From NCBI GenBank assembly GCA_965243095.1, contig OZ251530.1:4526001-4590000 (forward strand): a DNA stretch of 64,000 nt, read 5' to 3'. Below the pieces are notes generated by a model. It had not been told where the DNA came from and searched no databases. It worked only from the letters and a program-made list of their open reading frames with translations. Positions 44,148-51,225 of this stretch are shown in pieces (the stretch's first letter is position 1; every line of letters begins with the position of its first letter). This stretch comes from VXYL01 sp965243095 (GTDB lineage Bacteria; Pseudomonadota; Gammaproteobacteria; Pseudomonadales; Azotimanducaceae). Both the position numbers and the translations under genes were made by a program.

Positions 44148-44990
44148 ATGGCTAAAGAGAAAGCGGTCTTGCGTGGCTTCGACATGACGGTGCCAGACAT
44201 TGGCGATCAATTGCACTTCCGGCTACCGCTGCTCTCCTTTCGCGATAGCCCTACGCTCTATGTGGCCGGCCGTGTCGACTGGCATGGCGACAGACAGGTT
44301 TTGTCCGTGATAGATGACCCGGAGTATCTCAAGATGGCGACACTGCTCACCAACGAAGAAGACGCACGGCGGATCGCCTCCGGGGAAGGCGTGGTCGTCG
44401 CCGGCGCTGAGTTCTTTCAAGCAGTTTCCCGCGTCAGTTCTCAAATGGACGGTTTCAACCGGCTCTCAGCGGCAGATTGCGAGTGCTGGATTAGCGTGGC
44501 GACGCCAGCGGATTTCGTCGCTCTTAAGGGGGATCTTGTCTATGAGTCGCGTACAGTGTTTGACGAGGAACTGGGGAAGGCCAAACGTCAGAGAAGCCGC
44601 TTGACGGACCGGGGAAACGCGGCGATGCTCATTTTGCGTAGATGCGGGCCGCTTCGCCAAGAAGACTTGGCCATACGCCAGCTAGCTGCGGCGCGCCAGA
44701 ATCGGGATCTGGATCTATATCGGAGACTGCTTGCTCGGTTCGAACTCGAGCTAGGCGAAACAGAAGACCGCCTCCACAAACAAGCAGAGCGGCACATCGA
44801 GCTGGCTGATGCGCCAGGAGGGGCTTCTTGGTGGTCGAACATATCTAAAACACTCCATCGTAAAACGCATCGGCTGAGCTCGACGAATCGTCCGAGTTCG
44901 GCAGGTTCAGTGAGTTCAGTCAGCAGGGTTGGCGAGGGCAGCCTGTCTCGCACGGAGAAGCCCCGTAGGAGGAAGACTCAAGCTTCATGA
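44148..44990 (+). CDS. Unknown island protein B
   Basis: 280 residues. An N-terminal alpha/beta part (GDQLHFRLPLLSFRDSPTL, YVAGRVDWHGDRQVLSVID) is followed by a helical region (NRDLDLYRRLLARFELELGE) and a Ser/Thr/Arg-rich tail (SSTNRPSSAGSVSSVSRV), a plausible phosphorylation target for FHA readers. Base composition is less GC-rich than the neighbours. Starts 2 bp after gene A and ends in an ATGA overlap with the pseudo-protease gene, so it belongs to the same transcript. No family recognised. Confidence 0.7.
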   Translation: MAKEKAVLRGFDMTVPDIGDQLHFRLPLLSFRDSPTLYVAGRVDWHGDRQVLSVIDDPEYLKMATLLTNEEDARRIASGEGVVVAGAEFFQAVSRVSSQMDGFNRLSAADCECWISVATPADFVALKGDLVYESRTVFDEELGKAKRQRSRLTDRGNAAMLILRRCGPLRQEDLAIRQLAAARQNRDLDLYRRLLARFELELGETEDRLHKQAERHIELADAPGGASWWSNISKTLHRKTHRLSSTNRPSSAGSVSSVSRVGEGSLSRTEKPRRRKTQAS

Positions 44991-46576
44991 CCACCCTCGT
45001 CCGCTACGCCTTCGCACTCTCCGCCGTCGCATTCGCGGCGGCAAACGCCCACGCCCGCCCAGATACCAGCGCGCTGAGATCGAGCATCGTCCAAGTCGTG
45101 GTGATGGATCGCAACGGCGAGGTGCGGCGTGTGCGTTCGGGTTTCGCCATTTCCGATGCCGGGCATGTGGTCACCGTGGCGCATGGCGTGTGGAACGAAG
45201 ATCGCATCGTCGTTGTGCCACGCGATAGCGGGGCCGAGATGGTTGCCCGCGTGGTGCATACGAACGAACGGGCGGATGTGGCGCTGTTGGCGGTGAACGG
45301 CTTGAAACAGAAGCCGCTCTCGCTGGCCAAGGATGGCTTCGCTCCGGGGCGCTTGGTGTATTCCGCCGGGGTGTGGAGCAAACCGGGGCAGGATGTTCTG
45401 GTTGCCGTGCTTCCCGCAACAGCCCAAGGCGCCGTTGGGCAGCACGCCGAGATCGCCGCAGCCAGCTTACAGCCCGCGGTTTCGCTCATTCTGCACAACG
45501 CCATGATCCCCGCGGCTGGCTACGGCGGCCCGTTGCTCAACGAATGTGGCGAGGTGGCGGGCGTCAATCGGGGCGCGCCGGATGTGCCGAATTGGCGCTT
45601 GCGCGTAGACCAAGCGCCGGAATCCGTGGTGTACAGCGCCGCCGCGAGCGCCATCGCCGGCTTGATGCTCTCCACCGGCATCGCGTTTTCGCAAAGCGAC
45701 ACTTCGTGCATGGAGGCCCGGGCAGCGGCGGAAGCGCAGGCCGCGCAAGCACAGGCCGAAGCCGAAGCCGCCGTCACCGAAGCGCAGGCAGCGGCGCAGC
45801 AAGCGGAGGAGAAGGACGCCGCACTGCAGGAGCGGCAAGAGGCGCTGCAAGAGGCCGAATCCCGGGTGGCCGAACTGCAAGAGCAGTACGACGATGCGGT
45901 GAACACCGGCGCGGCGGAAACTGGTGCCCTGCAAGCGGAACTCGAAGGTGCCCGCACCGAGCGCGAGGCGGCGCAAGCGGCCGTTTCCGCGGTGGAAGAA
46001 GAACTGGCCGCAGTGCGCGTCGAGCGCGAGGCACAGGCGAAGGCGAGTCGCACGCGCTTCATCGTCGCCGCCGTGGTGGTTGCGCTGCTGGCAGTCATCG
46101 TTGCCATCGTGGTGGTGGCTGTGCTGCGCCGCCGCTCCCGCGCACTCGAAAGCGCGCAGCAACAGGCGGCCCGCGCCAAACAGGAGGCGGAGCGGGCGCA
46201 ACAGCAGGCCGAGCGCGTACAGGCGGCAGCGAACGCACCGCCGCCAACGGTGGCCGATTGCCTGCTCACCGGCAACGCCGACGACGGGCAGCCGGTTGCC
46301 ATCAAGATACCCGGCAGCCTGCTGGTGGGCGAAGGCGCGGTGATCGGCCGCAGCCCGCGCAACGCGACGTTCCTGATCGACGACGAGACGCTCTCCCGCG
46401 AACACGCCCGCGTGTACTACGAACCGGAGGCTGGCTTGCAAATCGAGGATCTCCACTCCACCAACGGCACCCGCCTCAACGGCCGGCAACTGCGGCCGGG
46501 AACGCCAACACGCTTGGCCAACGAGGACGCGGTGGAGCTGGGCGGCGTGAAGTTGCGCGTGGTTTGGGCAGGCTGA
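44987..46576 (+). CDS. Membrane-anchored pseudo-trypsin with coiled coil and FHA domain
   Basis: 529 residues. Signal peptide YAFALSAVAFAAANAHA; trypsin-like domain (residues ~25-240) keeps the His (VVTVAHGVW) and Asp (NERADVALLAV), but the serine motif GNSGGP reads AAGYGGPLL, with Tyr in place of the nucleophile. A ~150-residue Ala/Glu/Gln coiled coil, a membrane helix (FIVAAVVVALLAVIVAIVVV), basic RRRSR stop-transfer and a cytoplasmic FHA domain (IGRSPRNATFLIDDETLSRE, HSTNGTRLNG) follow. So the protease-like head is periplasmic and the phospho-reader is inside. The head probably senses or binds instead of cutting. Its active partner is the next gene. Confidence 0.88.
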   Translation: MTTLVRYAFALSAVAFAAANAHARPDTSALRSSIVQVVVMDRNGEVRRVRSGFAISDAGHVVTVAHGVWNEDRIVVVPRDSGAEMVARVVHTNERADVALLAVNGLKQKPLSLAKDGFAPGRLVYSAGVWSKPGQDVLVAVLPATAQGAVGQHAEIAAASLQPAVSLILHNAMIPAAGYGGPLLNECGEVAGVNRGAPDVPNWRLRVDQAPESVVYSAAASAIAGLMLSTGIAFSQSDTSCMEARAAAEAQAAQAQAEAEAAVTEAQAAAQQAEEKDAALQERQEALQEAESRVAELQEQYDDAVNTGAAETGALQAELEGARTEREAAQAAVSAVEEELAAVRVEREAQAKASRTRFIVAAVVVALLAVIVAIVVVAVLRRRSRALESAQQQAARAKQEAERAQQQAERVQAAANAPPPTVADCLLTGNADDGQPVAIKIPGSLLVGEGAVIGRSPRNATFLIDDETLSREHARVYYEPEAGLQIEDLHSTNGTRLNGRQLRPGTPTRLANEDAVELGGVKLRVVWAG

Positions 46577-46591
46577 ACGATCCGCAGCCGA

Positions 46592-47926
46592 ATGTGGGCG
46601 CCTGTCAGCTCGTTCTATCGTAGTGCGGGTTGGCTGCTCGCACTCGCGGTCAGCGACACGGCCTTCGCCGCAACTCCTCTTGACGACGCATCCATGCGGC
46701 AGCGCGTGGCACCGGCGGTCGTTCTCCTATTGGTCGAAGATGGCCACGGCAGTGGATTCGCGCTCAACTCGCAAGGTCACATCGCCACCAATCATCACGT
46801 CGTTGCCGGCGGCGGGCGCATTGAAGCCAGACAGGGCGGGCAGGCCGCGCTCGCAGACATCGTCTGGTCTTCCAAGCCGCTGGATTTGGCGGTGCTGCGT
46901 CTGCGCGGCGACGGCTTGAGAAATCTGCAACCGTTGCCGCTCGCCGTCTCTCCGCCCGCGCCGTTGTTGGACGTGATCGCGGTCGGTTTCCCGGGCGCCG
47001 CCAATGCCGTTACCGCGGCGAGCGCGCCGAGCTACAACGAGGGCAACGTCGGGCGCGTTGTGGAGGGCACTTGGGGATTGGGGCCGTTGCGCATCGTCCA
47101 GCACAGCGCGGACATCAACCCCGGCAACAGCGGCGGCCCGCTCATCGACGCTTGCGGGCGCGTCATCGGCGTGAACACCGGAATCGCCGCGGTTTCCATA
47201 TCGACTGCGCCGGGCGGGCCGCGCATCGACGCGCCGAGCGGCGTTTTCTGGGCGTCCTTCATCGGCGAGCTGGCGGACGCGCTCGACGCGCTCGCCATTC
47301 CCTACGAATCCAGCGCGAGCGCTTGCGAAGTCGGCGCGGCCGCTGCACCCGCTTGGCCGAGCCCGGCAATTCTGGCCGCTGCCCTCGCGGTCGGTGCGAT
47401 GCTGGTGGCCTTGGCGCTGTTCCGGCGCAGCGTTCTGCTGGCGGTAGCACGCGCACGGGGCGGCATTTCACAGCGGCTTTCGGGCAAGCGGCCCCAAGAG
47501 AAGCGGCCAACAGCCGCAACCGGTTCCAGCGCAAGGCGCATCCGCATCGGGCGTGGCCGGCACATGGACGTTTCCGTGCCGTCCGCAAAGGCATCGCGGC
47601 TGCACGCGGAACTGGAGGTGCGGCCAACCGCCCAGTCGAGCAAGCCGCGCTACATGCTGCGAGACTGCAACAGCAAGAACGGCACACGCGTGTTGCGCGA
47701 AGCACGCTGGGTGCGCGTCGGCGCGGAAGTCGTGCAAGCCTCCGACAAGGTACGCTTCGGCGACTACGAGACGACCGTGGCGGAGTTGCTACGCCACGCC
47801 GGCGCGATCAACACCTCCGGCACCGGTGGCGAAGGGCAACGCGCACAGGATCATCGCTTGGCGGGCCCGGTAAAGCGCAACCCCGGCACCGGCGAAGTGA
47901 TGCGCGACAGGGAGGGCGAACCGTGA
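46592..47926 (+). CDS. Membrane-anchored trypsin-like serine protease with FHA domain
   Basis: 444 residues. N-terminal signal (AGWLLALAVSDTAFA), trypsin/DegP-like domain with complete triad: NHHVV (His), PLDLAVLRLRG (Asp) and INPGNSGGPLIDACG (Ser). A membrane helix (ILAAALAVGAMLVALALF) then links to a cytoplasmic FHA domain (IRIGRGRHMDVSVPSAKAS, CNSKNGTRVL). It pairs with the inactive paralogue just upstream. A phospho-signal inside could control proteolysis outside (inference). Ends in a 52-bp sequence repeated at 48312. Confidence 0.9.
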   Translation: MWAPVSSFYRSAGWLLALAVSDTAFAATPLDDASMRQRVAPAVVLLLVEDGHGSGFALNSQGHIATNHHVVAGGGRIEARQGGQAALADIVWSSKPLDLAVLRLRGDGLRNLQPLPLAVSPPAPLLDVIAVGFPGAANAVTAASAPSYNEGNVGRVVEGTWGLGPLRIVQHSADINPGNSGGPLIDACGRVIGVNTGIAAVSISTAPGGPRIDAPSGVFWASFIGELADALDALAIPYESSASACEVGAAAAPAWPSPAILAAALAVGAMLVALALFRRSVLLAVARARGGISQRLSGKRPQEKRPTAATGSSARRIRIGRGRHMDVSVPSAKASRLHAELEVRPTAQSSKPRYMLRDCNSKNGTRVLREARWVRVGAEVVQASDKVRFGDYETTVAELLRHAGAINTSGTGGEGQRAQDHRLAGPVKRNPGTGEVMRDREGEP

Positions 47927-47936
47927 ACGAGACAAC
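47885..47936 (+). repeat. 52-bp direct repeat, left copy, flanking the hicB insertion
   Basis: Begins GGCACCGGCGAAGTGATGCG and includes the protease gene stop and the first codons (GTGAACGAGACAAC) of a truncated copy of the next gene. 50 of 52 bases match 48312-48363. Confidence 0.85.
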
Positions 47937-48045
47937 AAGCCGAGCCGCCGGCTTCGTCGCCCACACCACTTGGGGCGGAGAGCGTCACCGGGGGTCAGGC
48001 GCGGCTAGACCGCGGCCGGGCGGCGCTACCGGCAGAGGCCGCGGT

Positions 48046-48261
48046 TCACGCGGCATCGACCTCCACTTGCGCGACGTCGCATTGCGGAGGCGGCACCGGC
48101 AGTCCGTCCGCCCGCAACCCCTCGACATGGAACGCCACTGCTTCCTCGATCCGGCGCAACGTCTCCTCCCGATTCTCGCCGACTGCGATGCAGCCGGGCA
48201 GATCGGGAACGAACGCCCCGTAGCTGGTTTCTCCCTTCTCCAACACCACCATGTACTTCAT
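48046..48261 (-). CDS. hicB: HicB-type antitoxin, no HicA beside it
   Basis: 71 residues. MKYMVVLEKGETSYGAFVPD, LPGCIAVGENREETLRRIEE and AVAFHVEGLRADGLPVP are typical of HicB partial RNase H-like antitoxins. Ribosome site GAGAGGTGAG upstream. No HicA toxin gene is adjacent on either side. It is antisense to the surrounding operon and lies inside a segment bounded by 52-bp direct repeats, so it was added between the protease and channel genes. Confidence 0.85.
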   Translation of the reverse strand: MKYMVVLEKGETSYGAFVPDLPGCIAVGENREETLRRIEEAVAFHVEGLRADGLPVPPPQCDVAQVEVDAA

Positions 48262-48311
48262 GGGCTCACCTCTCTGCGCTGAATCATACTACGGGCAGTG
48301 GCGTGGGTGAC

Positions 48312-48363
48312 GGCACCGGCGAAGTGATGCGCGACAGGGAGGACGAACCGTGAACGAAACAAC
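48312..48363 (+). repeat. 52-bp direct repeat, right copy
   Basis: Same as 47885-47936 with two mismatches. Contains the functional GTG start (48350) of the channel protein gene. In the ancestral arrangement the protease TGA and this GTG would have overlapped as GTGA. Confidence 0.85.
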
Positions 48364-49138
48364 GCTGCGGGTGTGCGCCGCGCTGGGCGGCATTGTCGCC
48401 GGCGTGGCGTTCATCGCCTTGCTGAGCTTCGCCCTGCCCGCGCAGCCGGACGAAATCAGCGCCGGCGGCATCCTGCTCGACCGCGCCAGCGCCTTTTATC
48501 CGCTGACGATACAGAACGCCATGTGGCTGCTGTTCTTCACGGGCTTGAGCGACGTGTGTGTGCGTTTCCTCCGCGGCGGCCGCGAGCTCCGGCAGATGCG
48601 CCGCGCCCTGCTGCCGGAAGACGAGGAAACCATGCTGCGCGCCAAGGATCTCGGGCCGATCTACGCCCAAGTGCGCCCCTCGCCGCTGGTCGAGACGTTC
48701 TTTCTGCAGCGCTTGGTCTCCCGCATCGTGCTGCAATTCCAAGGCAGCCGCTCCATCGACCAATCCCACGCCCTGCTGAACTCCAGCTTGGAACTCTTCC
48801 AGCACGAAATCGACCTCAAATACAACATGCTGCGCTATCTGATGTGGCTGATTCCCACGCTCGGCTTCATCGGCACCGTCGTGGGCATCGCGCTGGCGCT
48901 CGGCGAAGCGGGCAACATGCCGGACCTCTCGCAATCCGACGCGCTTGGCGATTGGATGAAGTCCCTCACCGGCAGCCTGGCCCTCGCGTTCAACACCACG
49001 CTGCTGGCCCTCACGCTCTCCGCCGTGCTGGTGTTCCTGACGCACTTGGCCCAAGGCCGGGAAGAAGCCGCCTTGAACCGCGCCGGGCAATACTGCCTGG
49101 ACAACCTGATCAATCGCCTTTACGAACAAAAAGACTAA
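48350..49138 (+). CDS. MotA/TolQ/ExbB-like proton channel family protein
   Basis: 262 residues with four predicted membrane segments (about residues 8-30, 48-68, 160-185, 200-228). The third carries WLIPTLGFIGTVVGIALALG, the MotA/TolQ/ExbB signature, and SLALAFNTTLLALTLSAVLV is the fourth helix. Such proteins form ion-driven motors with a MotB/ExbD-type partner; the next gene supplies one. Start GTG 48350. Comparable to the ZorA-type motor of Zorya defence but with different partners. Confidence 0.83.
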   Translation: MNETTLRVCAALGGIVAGVAFIALLSFALPAQPDEISAGGILLDRASAFYPLTIQNAMWLLFFTGLSDVCVRFLRGGRELRQMRRALLPEDEETMLRAKDLGPIYAQVRPSPLVETFFLQRLVSRIVLQFQGSRSIDQSHALLNSSLELFQHEIDLKYNMLRYLMWLIPTLGFIGTVVGIALALGEAGNMPDLSQSDALGDWMKSLTGSLALAFNTTLLALTLSAVLVFLTHLAQGREEAALNRAGQYCLDNLINRLYEQKD

Positions 49139-49152
49139 GCGGACGCCAACCC

Positions 49153-49938
49153 GTGAAGCAACGCAGCCGCGAGATCAACATCTTCAGCATATCCGCGCTG
49201 GACCTATTCGCCTCCGCCCTCGGCGCGTTCATTCTGGTATCTCTGGTGTTCATGGTGTTCTTCACCATGACGGCGAAGACCGCGGCGCCCGAAGCGCCAG
49301 AGCCGGTGGCAGCACCGGAGCGCCCGGATGCACCCTTGCCGGATCCCATGCCCATCCCGCCGCTGGACATAGTGATCTGCCTGGACGTCACCGGCAGCAT
49401 GAGCGATCAGATACACGGCCTGAAACAGGAGATCGACGACCTAGCGCAGGTTCTGGATCGCTTGGCGCCTTCGGTTGGCATCGGCGTGGTGGCCTACGGC
49501 GACCGCCTGTTCGACCGCGTGGTCGAGAAACACGCTATCGTCAGCACGGACGCGATGGGCTCGCTACGGCGGTTCGTGCAAGCATTGGAACCCAAAATCA
49601 GCACGCCGTTTCGCAACCCCAATCCCGACTTGCCCGAAGCGGTGGATAGGGGCCTCGCCGAGGCCGCGGCGATGAACTGGCGCACCGAGAGCGAACGCCG
49701 CTACATCATCGTCGTCGGCGACGCGGCTGCATATCCAGAGGAACGGGCTTCCGCCTTCGCCCGCGCCGCCCGGTTCGCGGAAGCAGACGGCCACCACGTC
49801 TCCGCCGTAATGGTCGCCCGCCGAAACGCCGAGTCGTTCTTCCGCCAACTGGCGGCCTCGGGACGTGGGCAGTTCGTGGACGATGTTGGTGGACAGTCGA
49901 TGATTGCGAGCGTTTTGCTGGCGATCTTGGATGTTTGA
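49153..49938 (+). CDS. MotB/ExbD-like membrane anchor fused to a VWA domain
   Basis: 261 residues from GTG 49153. One N-terminal membrane helix (ALDLFASALGAFILVSLVFM) preceded by a conserved-looking Asp, as in ExbD/MotB stator helices, then a Pro/Glu/Ala linker and a VWA domain with MIDAS motif DIVICLDVTGSMSDQIHG, VGIGVVAYGDRLFDR and RRYIIVVGDAAAYPEE. It would pair with the MotA-like protein 14 bp upstream. The VWA domain replaces the peptidoglycan-binding OmpA domain expected in MotB or ZorB, so the force or gating signal would go to a protein ligand (inference). Confidence 0.83.
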   Translation: MKQRSREINIFSISALDLFASALGAFILVSLVFMVFFTMTAKTAAPEAPEPVAAPERPDAPLPDPMPIPPLDIVICLDVTGSMSDQIHGLKQEIDDLAQVLDRLAPSVGIGVVAYGDRLFDRVVEKHAIVSTDAMGSLRRFVQALEPKISTPFRNPNPDLPEAVDRGLAEAAAMNWRTESERRYIIVVGDAAAYPEERASAFARAARFAEADGHHVSAVMVARRNAESFFRQLAASGRGQFVDDVGGQSMIASVLLAILDV

Positions 49939-49968
49939 TCTCGGCGCATCTGGGACAACCGTGAATCG

Positions 49969-50000
49969 GGAGCCTGGGAGCGCGGGCGTCCCTCCGCACT
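49969..50000. repeat. Partial copy of the GC-rich repeat core
   Basis: GGGAGCCTGGGAGCGCGGGC is the left half of the element found at 29119 and 3329, truncated between convergent genes. Confidence 0.5.
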
Positions 50001-50010
50001 TGCTGAGCAA

Positions 50011-50796
50011 TCACTCACCTGCGACTTTTCGACACCCCACTTTCCGGCAGCGAGCCACCACCACCGACAGGTTGTCGCACGCCGGCCCGCCACCAGCCTT
50101 GGCGCTATCGATCAGACGGCGCAGCCCACCTGCAAGGTCTTCCTCTCGGATCGCCGCCTGCAGATCGGCATCCGCCACGTTCTCCCAAACGCCATCGCTC
50201 AGTAGCAGAAAGCCATCCCCCGCAACAACCTCCTTGCTGCCAATCTCCACGTCCGGTTGCTGCGCACCCCCGAGCGCCTCGTACAGGCGGTTCCTGTCTC
50301 GATGGGTTCTCATCTCCGCCTCCGTGATGCGGCCTCGCAGGCGCATCAGTTCGACGATGGAGTGATCCATCGTGCGTTCCACAAGGTTGCCTTCGGCAAA
50401 TCGGTACAGGCGACTGTCGCCCACATGCGCCCAAGCCGCCGCTGCCGAATCCAGATAGAGCAGCACGCAAGTGCTATGGGGCTGCAAGCCGCGCTCGCGC
50501 CCGATGGCGTTGATGCGTTCGTGGGCGTCGAACACGATGCGGTCCAGCAATTGCACGGGCGTATCTTCCGAAAGCCGCTCAAAGGCACGGAATAACTCCC
50601 TCGCAACGTCAACGAGCGCCTGCGCCGCCAGCGCACCACCTTCGTGGCCGCCCACGCCATCCGCAAGCGCCAGCAGACGTGTGCTCGCGCCACTGAACAC
50701 GGCCACGCGGTCCTGCTGCTCTTCGCGCCCGCCGATTTCCTCGACGCACGCGGTTTCGTATTCAGGCACTACAAAGTCCCAGAGGTTGTCGGACAC
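50011..50796 (-). CDS. PP2C-type Ser/Thr protein phosphatase (second)
   Basis: About 261 residues from GTG 50796 (an in-frame ATG at 50829 is an alternative). Motifs: EIGGREEQQDRVAVF, LLALADGVGGHEGGALAA, STCVLLYL, WAHVGDSRLYRF, DHSIVELMRLRGRITEAEM, FLLLSDGVWENV and the terminal CDNLSVVVAR. Active-site Asp residues are intact. Distinct from the first PP2C and closer to stand-alone PppA/Stp-type phosphatases. Lies between the VWA gene and the kinase gene, completing a VWA-PP2C-kinase set. Confidence 0.9.
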   Translation of the reverse strand: MSDNLWDFVVPEYETACVEEIGGREEQQDRVAVFSGASTRLLALADGVGGHEGGALAAQALVDVARELFRAFERLSEDTPVQLLDRIVFDAHERINAIGRERGLQPHSTCVLLYLDSAAAAWAHVGDSRLYRFAEGNLVERTMDHSIVELMRLRGRITEAEMRTHRDRNRLYEALGGAQQPDVEIGSKEVVAGDGFLLLSDGVWENVADADLQAAIREEDLAGGLRRLIDSAKAGGGPACDNLSVVVARCRKVGCRKVAGE

Positions 50797-50879
50797 CCAG
50801 AGCCCGAGCAAGCAAGCGTTGACAACCACAACACGCCTGCGGTAGCGTACCTCGTACCAGACATTCTAGGACACCAACG

Positions 50880-51176
50880 ATGCAACACGATGAATTCGAA
50901 GGCTACTTGCGAGCGTTGCCGGAACTGGGCGACGACGCTGTCGATGACTGCCTCTCGAGATGCAAACGCTTGGAAAAACACGAGGGGGATTTGGACGCCC
51001 ACTTCGATGATGACCGCATGGAAGACTTGATCGATCGACTCGCCTATTCCACGGAGGACGAGAGGCGGGGCCGCCAGCCGCGGCACAAAGTTCACATCGA
51101 CGGGAACCAGCGGGAAGGTTCCGCCAGCCTGAAGAAAGCCGCCCGTCGGTATCGAGATTTCCGCGCCGGAATCTAA
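50880..51176 (+). CDS. Small acidic protein of unknown function
   Basis: 98 residues, cytoplasmic, helical. Acidic N-terminal half (DLDAHFDDDRMEDLIDRL) and basic C-terminal half ending SLKKAARRYRDFRAG, resembling the short helix-rich segment that precedes DNA-binding or nuclease domains in some restriction-related proteins, but no domain is complete. Divergent from the second PP2C and convergent with the kinase gene. Function unknown. Confidence 0.6.
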   Translation: MQHDEFEGYLRALPELGDDAVDDCLSRCKRLEKHEGDLDAHFDDDRMEDLIDRLAYSTEDERRGRQPRHKVHIDGNQREGSASLKKAARRYRDFRAGI

Positions 51177-51225
51177 GGTGCGGGCGGACGACCACCGCGG
51201 GTCGGCACGGAGCACAAACTGAGAG

